Shown here piece after piece: positions 1 to 5,885 of a stretch of DNA of 14,908 bases. Source of the DNA: RQOF01 sp964461135 (lineage in GTDB: Bacteria > Calditrichota > Calditrichia > RBG-13-44-9); assembly GCA_964461135.1 (NCBI GenBank), contig CAYWTB010000107.1, forward strand, positions 1 to 14,908. The letters are read 5' to 3'. The notes beneath the pieces are model-generated. The model ran no database searches. It had not been told where the DNA came from and saw nothing but the letters and a program-made list of their open reading frames with translations. The translations under genes and the position numbers were made by a program. The first letter of the stretch is position 1, and each line of letters starts with the position of its first letter.

Positions 1-292
1 TATTCTATGGGTTTATCCCGTTCTTTCTACACCTACTACTGTCGAAGATGAGTTTTGGGGGAAGTATCAATTCAGATTACAGGGAGGAGTGTGCCTCAAA
101 ATCCATCGTAAGCTTCACATGCTTATGTCCTGTCTCTTCTTACTGGGCAACTTACCATAGGAACATTATAATTTACAAAATTTGCATGATTTGTCAAGAT
201 TTTAAGAGGTGGGAGGAAAACCTAAATATTAATGGTAGTAGTCTACACCATATTTAGAAAGCCTATGTTTTATATAAACAAGAGCTTATCTG
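1..292. other. Intergenic or gene-edge DNA, no convincing gene
   Basis: Nothing here is recognisable as a gene. A reading frame on the plus strand is open from the left edge (frame starting at base 2) and stops with TAG at 158-160. It reads as 52 codons including TTVEDEFWGKYQF, so the tail of a gene lying off the left edge is possible, but there is no family match I can name. An overlapping ATG frame at 48-257 has low-complexity, cysteine-rich content that does not look like protein. The right half is AT-rich and lies downstream of tRNA-Glu. I see no GC-rich terminator hairpin for the tRNA operon in it. Confidence 0.4.
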
Positions 293-365
293 CGCTCCCA
301 AGGGGAATCGAACCCCTGTTACCGAAGTGAAAGTCCGGTGTCCTGGGCCTCTAGACGATGGGAGC
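293..365 (-). tRNA. tRNA-Glu (anticodon TTC)
   Basis: Read on the minus strand this is a 73-nt cloverleaf. The acceptor stem GCTCCCA pairs with TGGGAGC. The D arm carries CGTCTAGAGGCCCAGGAC, the anticodon stem-loop is CCGGA-CTTTCAC-TTCGG with TTC at the anticodon position, and the T arm contains AGGGGTTCGATTCCCCT. The discriminator is G and the next bases are CAG, so CCA is not encoded and must be added after transcription. The D-loop and T-arm sequences closely follow bacterial tRNA-Glu. It is the last gene of the leftward Pro-Arg-His-Glu cluster. Confidence 0.97.
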
Positions 366-378
366 AGGGTGAAGCATG

Positions 379-406
379 TAATAAGTTATAAGTAATAAGT
401 TATAAG
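379..406. repeat. Two tandem copies of a 14-bp unit between tRNA-His and tRNA-Glu
   Basis: TAATAAGTTATAAG occurs twice in succession (379-392 and 393-406), just upstream of tRNA-Glu in the direction of transcription. It contains no promoter-like pair of boxes that I can defend. Its function is unknown. A second, unrelated tandem repeat lies in the Pro-Arg spacer of the same operon, so short-repeat expansion appears tolerated in these spacers. Confidence 0.8.
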
Positions 407-468
407 TGAAAAAAAAGCGGCGAAAATATAATTCCCGTGCCCGGACAAATCAACTGAAAATAAAAAAG

Positions 469-543
469 GGTGGATGATGGGACTCGAACCCACGACCACC
501 AGGGCCACAACCTGGTGCTCTAACCAACTGAGCTACATCCACC
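469..543 (-). tRNA. tRNA-His (anticodon GTG)
   Basis: On the minus strand the acceptor stem GTGGATG pairs with CATCCAC. An extra 5' G (base 543) faces a C discriminator (base 469). This G-1:C73 pair is the identity element of bacterial tRNA-His, and here it is encoded in the DNA. The D arm is TAGCTCAGTTGGTTAGAGC, the anticodon stem-loop is CCAGG-TTGTGGC-CCTGG, and the T arm contains GTGGGTTCGAGTCCCAT. CCA is not encoded: the bases after the discriminator are CT. It is third in the Pro-Arg-His-Glu operon. Confidence 0.97.
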
Positions 544-616
544 ATGTTCGCTGCAAACAATCACAGCATCAAAATTTAATCAACAAATACCCCAAAAGCA
601 ACTTCACCGCTTTTTT

Positions 617-710
617 GCACTCCCCGGAGGATTCCCCCCGGAAGGGGTCCATCCCGGAGAATCCGTCTGAAGCCGGATTTCGCTTCGCTCAACCTCCGAC
701 CAATCGTTGA
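617..710 (-). pseudogene. tRNA-Arg 3'-half remnant interrupted in the T loop
   Basis: The minus strand reads TTGGTCGGAGGTT, then about 55 bp of other DNA, then AATCCTCCGGGGAGTGC. Apart from the insert and one base (G for A after CCTCC), these two blocks match the variable region, T arm and 3' acceptor of the intact tRNA-Arg at 747-819, and they run in the same orientation. The 5' half (D arm and anticodon stem) is missing. The insert falls exactly where the T loop should be. It is hairpin-rich: an AATCCG/CGGATT stem, a CCCC-TTCC-GGGG stem, and an outer GGATTC/GAATCC pair. It could be a decayed tRNA duplicate, an attachment-site scar of an integrative element, or one copy of a dispersed repeat that uses tRNA 3' ends. 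It is very unlikely to make a working tRNA. Confidence 0.7.
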
Positions 711-746
711 AAATGCAATTGGTTTGATCACAAAAGGATAAACTCG

Positions 747-819
747 CACTCCCTGGAGGATTCGAACCTCCGACCAACGGCTTAGAAGGCCGCTGCTCTA
801 TCCACTGAGCTAAGGGAGC
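747..819 (-). tRNA. tRNA-Arg (anticodon TCT)
   Basis: The minus-strand acceptor stem GCTCCCT pairs with AGGGAGT, with a G:T pair at the end. The D arm is TAGCTCAGTGGATAGAGC, the anticodon stem-loop is GCGGC-CTTCTAA-GCCGT with TCT (reads AGA/AGG), and the T arm is GGAGGTTCGAATCCTCC. The discriminator is G and the following bases CG show that CCA is not encoded. It is second in the operon. A partial, interrupted copy of its 3' half lies 37 bp downstream at 617-710. Confidence 0.97.
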
Positions 820-830
820 CTATAAATGCA

Positions 831-918
831 AGGATTAAGGATAAAGGATTAAGGATTAAAGAAAGTTGAAACGCTCAAAATTTTTATTAATTAGAATCTC
901 TACCTTAATCCTTCATCC
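831..918. repeat. AGGATTA tandem repeat and inverted partner in the Pro-Arg spacer
   Basis: Four tandem 7-bp units, AGGATTA, AGGATAA, AGGATTA and AGGATTA, fill 831-858. The opposite arm CCTTAATCCTTCATCC lies at 903-918. It is complementary to 839-854 at 15 of 16 positions, so the Pro-Arg spacer of the tRNA transcript could fold into a long AU-rich hairpin with a loop of about 48 nt. That might guide processing between tRNA-Pro and tRNA-Arg, but it may equally be a neutral repeat. Confidence 0.7.
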
Positions 919-926
919 TGCTTTAA

Positions 927-1002
<76 letters not shown>

Positions 1003-1038
1003 ATTCTTTCCCCCTAAATTACTTAAAAAAGGGCGCTT

Positions 1039-1067
1039 AATATAATCGATTTTTCAAAAAAAGTCAA
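1039..1067 (-). promoter_or_regulatory. Sigma70-type promoter of the tRNA operon
   Basis: On the minus strand TTGACT (1062-1067) is followed by exactly 17 bp and then TATATT (1039-1044). This is close to the TTGACA-17-TATAAT consensus and lies about 37 bp upstream of tRNA-Pro. A GC-rich GCGCCC stretch follows the -10 box, as in the discriminators of stringently controlled stable-RNA promoters. It would drive all four tRNA genes, since I see no comparable boxes between them. Confidence 0.75.
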
Positions 1068-1199
1068 GACCACATTAGCCTTAACATTCGCTATAAATCA
1101 ATATCCTTCACTGCTTACTCCTATTAGCCATCTTATTATACTGTGTAAAATTGTAACAGTTTTTCTCCTTCCGGCATAAATAATTATATCACTGCTCCT

Positions 1200-1218
1200 A
1201 AAAATGTTAAACATTTTT
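1200..1218. promoter_or_regulatory. 19-bp perfect palindrome, possible operator
   Basis: AAAAATGTT and AACATTTTT form perfect 9-bp arms around a single central A. The palindrome sits about 45 bp upstream of the putative -35 box of the secreted-protein gene, in the divergent region between that gene and the tRNA operon. A dimeric regulator site is one reading. A weak AT-rich terminator is another, but the absence of G:C pairs makes that unlikely. Confidence 0.35.
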
Positions 1219-1263
1219 GTTGTATTTTCAATAATTTATCGCAATATTTTGCCCCATTAGTAA

Positions 1264-1291
1264 TTGTGGTATGATAATTGTCATATATAAC
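1264..1291 (+). promoter_or_regulatory. Putative promoter of the secreted-protein gene
   Basis: TTGTGG (1264-1269) is followed by 16 bp and TATAAC (1286-1291), about 22 bp before the start codon. The boxes are plausible sigma70-like elements, but the surrounding DNA is AT-rich and chance matches are common. Confidence 0.4.
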
Positions 1292-1313
1292 ACTCAAAAA
1301 AAGGAGAAAGAAA

Positions 1314-1997
1314 ATGAATAAAAAATTACTGATATATATCAGCACGGTTCTGGTGTTTTCCACCGGCTTTCTGGCAAGACCCTCTTTTAACGGAACGGAT
1401 CCGGGCTGTGCCGGAGGCAGTTGCCATACCCTGAAATCCAATGTGGTCAACGCTGCCGCCGGAAATAATCTCCAGGTAACGGTTAATGTACTGGGAGCCT
1501 CAAACAATGCTCCGGTGGCCGGTGAACTGGTTGATGCCAGCAATAATGTGATTGATGTTAACAACGGGACAAACTCCAATCCGTTCATATTAACCGCACC
1601 CCAGCCCGGGATTTACACCGTAAATGCCGGATACAAAAATCCATCGCGTGAATACGGAACAACAACCGTGAACTTCACTCCTTCCTCCCTCAATATCCCC
1701 ACGCCTTCCAGCGCCCGTTCAACTTTTGAATTATACCAGAATCATCCCAATCCATTCAATAACGAAACCATCATCAGGTTTTCACTTCCCAAAGGAGCAC
1801 AGGTGGAACTGACCGTCTATGACATCCGGGGACGGATGATCAGCGAACTGGCCAACAGTTACTTTACTGCCGGCATCCACTCGGTTAGATGGAACGGCAA
1901 GACCGATGAAGGACAGCCGGTGGCCTCCGGTATTTACCTGTGCCAGATTAAAAGCGGTGAACAGCGCATTGTGCGGTCGATGCTGTTATCCAAATAA
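1314..1997 (+). CDS. Secreted putative haem-binding protein with C-terminal sorting domain
   Basis: The protein has 227 aa from the ATG at 1314, chosen because AAGGAGAAAG lies just upstream and the signal peptide starts there. An upstream in-frame ATG at 1278 would add 12 residues with no ribosome site. Residues 1-22 form a signal peptide. Residues 32-38 are CAGGSCH, a CX4CH sequence, which suggests a covalently bound c-type haem; classical sites are CXXCH, so this is an inference. Residues 45-122 look like a beta-rich domain. After a Ser/Pro/Thr linker, residues 138-227 carry YQNHPNPFN, VYDIRGRMI, GxHxVxWNG and GIYLCQIKSG, the type A sorting or FlgD-like Ig module of FCB bacteria. In this group the module commonly directs secretion or surface anchoring by the type IX system. 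The gene appears monocistronic. Its substrate or electron-transfer role is unknown. Confidence 0.85.
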   Translation: MNKKLLIYISTVLVFSTGFLARPSFNGTDPGCAGGSCHTLKSNVVNAAAGNNLQVTVNVLGASNNAPVAGELVDASNNVIDVNNGTNSNPFILTAPQPGIYTVNAGYKNPSREYGTTTVNFTPSSLNIPTPSSARSTFELYQNHPNPFNNETIIRFSLPKGAQVELTVYDIRGRMISELANSYFTAGIHSVRWNGKTDEGQPVASGIYLCQIKSGEQRIVRSMLLSK

Positions 1998-2056
1998 TCA
2001 GGCCACACCTCTACCTGAAATCATACTTGATTACCTATATTGATCCTGTTAACTTC

Positions 2057-2086
2057 ATGGAGAAATCCAAAAAAAGATTTCTCCAT
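2057..2086 (+). promoter_or_regulatory. Perfect 11-bp hairpin covering the CYTH start codon
   Basis: ATGGAGAAATC (2057-2067) and GATTTCTCCAT (2076-2086) are perfect reverse complements around the 8-nt loop CAAAAAAA. The first two bases of the ATG at 2085 lie in the right arm, and the only GGAG nearby is in the left arm. In the mRNA the start region would be paired, which suggests translational control or simply poor initiation. There is no T-tract after it, so a terminator is less likely. Confidence 0.6.
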
Positions 2087-2591
2087 GAAAAACATTGAGA
2101 TTAAATACCAAATTTCATCCCCGGAGCAGATCTCTGCTTTCCTTTCTAAACGACCCGACATCCTTTATCTCTGGACACGGGAACAAACGGACATTTATTT
2201 TGAGGTTATGACCGGCCGTCTGAAACTGCGCCTGCAAAGCGATTCGGATGCACAACTCATCTTTTATCAGCGACCCGATACCGGAGAACACCGCGAAAGC
2301 GAATATTATATCCATACCACTTCTGATGGCAACAATTTGAGAAAGGTTCTTGAAAAATCGCTGGTAGTAAAAATGATTGTCAGAAAAAAACGCTCACTTT
2401 ACATGTTTCGCAATGTACGGATTCATCTGGATAATGTGACCGATACCGGACATTTTATGGAATTCGAATCCGTGGTCGATCATGCCATCAGCCAGGCCAA
2501 CGCCCGGCAGAACCTGCAGGATCTGTTACCGCTATTTTCACAATTTGTCCTGACTCCCGTGACTGAAAGCTACGCAGAGCTCGTGAAATAG
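2085..2591 (+). CDS. CYTH domain protein (adenylate cyclase class IV/thiamine triphosphatase superfamily)
   Basis: The protein has 168 aa. The start at 2085 is preferred because the family's N-terminal beta strand begins at once (MKNIEIKYQI, the ExExK-like signature reduced to E5 and K7). A TTG at 2040 would add 15 unrelated residues. Further tunnel features are TDIYFEV (35-41), the basic strand GRLKLRLQ (44-51), IFYQRPD (59-65), the KKRSLYMF strand (101-108) and HFMEFES (123-129), which supplies acidic metal ligands. CYTH enzymes act on triphosphate substrates with divalent metals (class IV adenylate cyclase, thiamine triphosphatase, triphosphatases). The substrate cannot be told from sequence alone. 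There is no clear Shine-Dalgarno at the normal position, and the start codon lies in a hairpin. Confidence 0.8.
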   Translation: MKNIEIKYQISSPEQISAFLSKRPDILYLWTREQTDIYFEVMTGRLKLRLQSDSDAQLIFYQRPDTGEHRESEYYIHTTSDGNNLRKVLEKSLVVKMIVRKKRSLYMFRNVRIHLDNVTDTGHFMEFESVVDHAISQANARQNLQDLLPLFSQFVLTPVTESYAELVK

Positions 2592-2762
2592 CACACAGCA
2601 TAGATATCTGAATTTGCACCCACTATATTAAATTTAATTTTACGCGTTATCTGTCTTCACTTGTGGTTTTTTTAGAAGATTTTTATTAACATTCAGTCTG
2701 GGGAATATTAATAATTTTGTGGGCTGAACAAAACATTCCAGGGAGAAAGAAGGGGTATTAAT
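2592..2762 (+). promoter_or_regulatory. Leader of the nucleotidyltransferase gene with weak promoter boxes
   Basis: This 171-bp AT-rich gap holds no gene. TTAACA (2686-2691), 17 bp and TAATAA (2709-2714) form a possible but weak promoter. GGGAGAAAGAAGGGG just before the ATG at 2763 is a strong purine-rich ribosome site. Confidence 0.3.
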
Positions 2763-5252
2763 ATGAAAGCCGTTATTATGGCCGGCGGATTCGGAACCCG
2801 TCTCCGTCCGCTTACCTACAATATTCCCAAACCGATGGCACCCATATTTAACAAACCCATGATGGAGCATATCCTGCTGTTGCTCAAAAAATATGGTATT
2901 ACGGATATTGTGACCCTGCTTTATTTTCAACCTCACAGCATCACGGACTTTTTCGGCGATGGAAATAAATGGGGTGTGCATATCACCTATAAATCAGCCG
3001 AATCGGATTTCGGTACTGCCGGAAGCGTTAAGAACGCCCAGAATCTTCTGGACGAACGGTTTATTATCATCAGTGGTGATGTGCTCACAGATTGTAACCT
3101 GGAAAAACTCGTCAATTTTCATGTTCGCAATGGGGCCGAAGCCACCATTTCACTCACCCGTCAGGCTAATCCCCTGCAATTCGGGATTGTGATTACCGAC
3201 GAGAGCGGATTAATCAGCCAGTTTCTGGAAAAACCCAGCTGGGGGCAGGTGTTCAGTGATACCATCAACACTGGTATCTATGTGCTTGAACCAAAAGTTC
3301 TGGAGCGGATACCTCCCAAAGAAGAATTTGACTTCAGCAAGGATCTGTTTCCTGTGATGCTCCGTAGCGGGGCCCCGCTGTACGGTTATATAAGCGAGGG
3401 ATACTGGAGAGATGTGGGTAACCTGAATGAATACCTGCAGGCCAACTATGATGCCCTTGCAGGCAACGTTCAATTGACCCTGCCGGACTATAATCACCGG
3501 GAGGGGATCTGGACACATAAGAATGCCATAATTGATCCGGAGGCCGTTATTCATGCTCCTGCCGTCATCGGGCCCGGAACCCACATTGAGAGCGCTGCAA
3601 TTGTGGAAAACAGTATCATTGGTGCACACTGCACCGTTGAAAACCATGCGCAGGTTATGGAATCCGTATTATGGGATGATGTAAAAATCGGCGAAAATTC
3701 CTCGCTAATCAAAACCGTGGTTGGCTACCGCACTCAAATCGGACGGCATGCCTTCATTTTTGAAAATTGTTTTATCAGCGATGACGTTAAAATTGGCGAG
3801 GGGGCAACCGTCAAGGACAATATTAAAATCTGGCCACAAAAGGAAGTAGAGGATGGTGCTACCCTGACCTCCAGCCTTATCTTGGGCGATCGCTGGCTGC
3901 GCGAGCTGTTTACCGAATCCAAGGTGTGCGGTCTGGTAAACAGTGAAATCACGCCCGAATTTGCGTCCAAACTGGGCGCAGCACTGGGTGCATTGGTAGG
4001 AATGGAAAAAATCGTGCTGGTGGCGCGGGACAGTAGTCCGGCCTGCCGCATGATCAACCGGGGTATTATAACCGGCCTTATGTCTACCGGTATCCAGGTG
4101 TTTGACCTTCGCAATATTCCGATTCCTATCGTCCGCCATCAGTTGCACTCCCTTGCAGCGGCGGCAGGAGTAGTTACCAGGCTTTCACCGCGCCATTCGG
4201 AAACCGTCGAAATTGTTTTCCTGGACGGAGATGGCAATGATTTTCCGGTAAAAAAACGGAAATCCCTTGAACGGCTGTTCTTCGGAGAAGATTTCTTCCG
4301 GGCTCCCAGCAATAAAATCGGACAGATCGATTTTCCCATACGGATAACCGAACATTACCGCTTTAACTACATGAATCAACTTAACGCAGACGCTATCAGG
4401 AAACAGAATTATAAGATAGTGGTCGATTTTTCATACGGGGGAGCCTCTACTATATTACCTCTCATTCTGGGCCGCCTGGGTGTGAATGTGGTGGCGCTTA
4501 ATGCTTTTCTGGAAGGCCACCGCCTGGAACACGACACCGAGAGTCTGCAAAAATCTATTCAGGAGGTGCAAAAAATTGTTCCGGTGGTGAATGCAGACCT
4601 GGGTTTTATTCTGAATGCCAGTGCAGAAAAAATATGGGTTATCGACGGAAACGGAGATCTTATCGATCATCAGAAACTTTTACTGCTGATCACCCGCCTG
4701 GCATTGGAGATTTACAAATATCGCAAAATAGCGGTTCCAGTAGATACAAACATCTACATTGAAAAAATCTGTTCAAAATTCAACTGTGAGATTCTTTACA
4801 CCAGCAGCGATCATCAGGGATTGATGAATGCGGTGTTGAACCAGGATGTTCCATTTGCCTCCGGTACTCGCGGAGGTTTTATCTTCAAGAATTTTCACTT
4901 CACCAGTGACGGCATGTATAATATCGCGAAAATCCTGGAAATGCTGGCCCTTTCCGGCAAAACATTCCGGGAAATAGAAAAGGAATTTCCGGAAATACAT
5001 ATCCAGAAAACCGCTATTCCCTGTGCGTGGGATAAAAAAGGACAGGTTATGCGCAATATTATGAAAAATACCGAAGGCCAGAAACGGTTGCTTATAGACG
5101 GGGTCCGTTTATCACTGAAGGATGGCTCTGTTCTCTTCCTGCCGGATAAGGAGAAAGCCTACTTTTATGTACAGACGGATGCCTTGAGCGATGATTTAAG
5201 TAAAAAACTGATGAAAAAATACGTTGACCTTATTAATTCTTGGAAAAATTGA
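2763..5252 (+). CDS. Mannose-1-phosphate guanylyltransferase-like / phosphohexomutase-like fusion
   Basis: The protein has 829 aa. Residues 1-235 are a nucleotidyltransferase domain with GGFGTRLRPLT (8-18), PKPM (22-25), GDV (105-107), EKP (156-158) and WRDVG (215-219); it makes an NDP-sugar from NTP and sugar-1-phosphate. Residues about 250-370 are hexapeptide repeats of a left-handed beta-helix. Residues about 375-829 follow the alpha-phosphohexomutase fold, but all four active-site loops differ from the classical ones. The phosphoserine loop (normally TASHNP) reads TRLSPRHS, the metal loop (DGDxDR) is NADLGFIL, the sugar loop (GExSGH) is GTRGGF and the phosphate loop (RPSGTEP) is LPDKEKAYF. 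To my knowledge similar substitutions occur in related fusions, for example in cyanobacteria, so this domain is probably regulatory or structural. GDP-mannose is the usual family annotation, but glucose is possible. It overlaps nothing and lies 2 bp upstream of rdgB. Confidence 0.88.
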   Translation: MKAVIMAGGFGTRLRPLTYNIPKPMAPIFNKPMMEHILLLLKKYGITDIVTLLYFQPHSITDFFGDGNKWGVHITYKSAESDFGTAGSVKNAQNLLDERFIIISGDVLTDCNLEKLVNFHVRNGAEATISLTRQANPLQFGIVITDESGLISQFLEKPSWGQVFSDTINTGIYVLEPKVLERIPPKEEFDFSKDLFPVMLRSGAPLYGYISEGYWRDVGNLNEYLQANYDALAGNVQLTLPDYNHREGIWTHKNAIIDPEAVIHAPAVIGPGTHIESAAIVENSIIGAHCTVENHAQVMESVLWDDVKIGENSSLIKTVVGYRTQIGRHAFIFENCFISDDVKIGEGATVKDNIKIWPQKEVEDGATLTSSLILGDRWLRELFTESKVCGLVNSEITPEFASKLGAALGALVGMEKIVLVARDSSPACRMINRGIITGLMSTGIQVFDLRNIPIPIVRHQLHSLAAAAGVVTRLSPRHSETVEIVFLDGDGNDFPVKKRKSLERLFFGEDFFRAPSNKIGQIDFPIRITEHYRFNYMNQLNADAIRKQNYKIVVDFSYGGASTILPLILGRLGVNVVALNAFLEGHRLEHDTESLQKSIQEVQKIVPVVNADLGFILNASAEKIWVIDGNGDLIDHQKLLLLITRLALEIYKYRKIAVPVDTNIYIEKICSKFNCEILYTSSDHQGLMNAVLNQDVPFASGTRGGFIFKNFHFTSDGMYNIAKILEMLALSGKTFREIEKEFPEIHIQKTAIPCAWDKKGQVMRNIMKNTEGQKRLLIDGVRLSLKDGSVLFLPDKEKAYFYVQTDALSDDLSKKLMKKYVDLINSWKN

Positions 5253-5254
5253 AT

Positions 5255-5857
5255 ATGTCATTATCCCTGAATCGTTTGATAATTGCCACGACAAATGAGC
5301 ATAAGTTTCAGGAAATTTGTGGTATTCTGAACGAACCGGATATAAACTTCCTGTCGTTACAGGACTTCCCGGACATTCCCGCAATCGAAGAGAGCGGTGA
5401 CAATTTTCGGGCCAATGCCCTGTTGAAAGCCCGCACCGTGTATACACACACTTCTATCCTGACGCTCGCCGATGATTCCGGACTGGAAGTAGATGCCCTG
5501 CAGGGAGCACCGGGCATTTATTCTGCCCGCTATGCCGGTCACCTCAGAGACTACGCCGCCAACAACCGGAAACTTCTGCAGGTTATGGCCGACATATCAG
5601 ATAACAAACGCGGGGCACAATTCCGGTGCGTAGTGGCAATTGTGGGGCCGGAGGTGGAAGAGGTTGTGGGGGGAGTTGTGCGGGGACGAATCGGGCATCA
5701 GCCGCGCGGATCTGCCGGCTTCGGATATGACCCCTTATTCATCCCGGAGGGATTCGATCTGACTTACGCTGAACTGGGAGAGGAATTGAAAAACCGGATG
5801 AGTCACCGTGCTATCGCTTTTAACAAAGCCCGAATTATTCTGAAAAAAATTCTGTAA
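5255..5857 (+). CDS. rdgB: XTP/dITP diphosphatase, RdgB/HAM1 family
   Basis: The protein has 200 aa from ATG 5255, two bases after the TGA of the preceding gene. A TTG start at 5240 would overlap that gene and add MEKLN. The enzyme hydrolyses non-canonical purine triphosphates (dITP, XTP, ITP) to monophosphate and pyrophosphate, keeping deaminated bases out of DNA and RNA. Family motifs are complete: ATTNEHKFQEI at the N-terminus, EESGDNFRANALLKA, LADDSGLEVDALQG with the catalytic Asp, PGIYSARYAG, GFGYDPLFIPEG and AELGEELKNRMSHRAIAF. Length matches the usual size of about 200 aa. The tight spacing and lack of a strong ribosome site suggest translational coupling to the nucleotidyltransferase gene. 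Confidence 0.96.
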   Translation: MSLSLNRLIIATTNEHKFQEICGILNEPDINFLSLQDFPDIPAIEESGDNFRANALLKARTVYTHTSILTLADDSGLEVDALQGAPGIYSARYAGHLRDYAANNRKLLQVMADISDNKRGAQFRCVVAIVGPEVEEVVGGVVRGRIGHQPRGSAGFGYDPLFIPEGFDLTYAELGEELKNRMSHRAIAFNKARIILKKIL

Positions 5858-5885
5858 AAATCAACCTTACCCGAGGAGAGATTGC

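Noticed and set aside
165..197. TTGACA and TATAAT on the minus strand near the left end
   Set aside because: Both boxes are perfect but 21 bp apart, too far for a sigma70 promoter.
48..257. 69-codon plus-strand frame at the left edge
   Set aside because: Composition does not look like protein, there is no ribosome site, and it overlaps a different open frame from the window edge.
474..710. 78-codon frame through tRNA-His and the tRNA-Arg remnant
   Set aside because: The MMGLEPTTTRATTW pattern is the well-known spurious translation of an antisense tRNA gene.
1184..1588. 134-codon minus-strand frame opposite the secreted protein
   Set aside because: It is a shadow of the plus-strand gene, which has a signal peptide, a ribosome site and a recognisable C-terminal domain.
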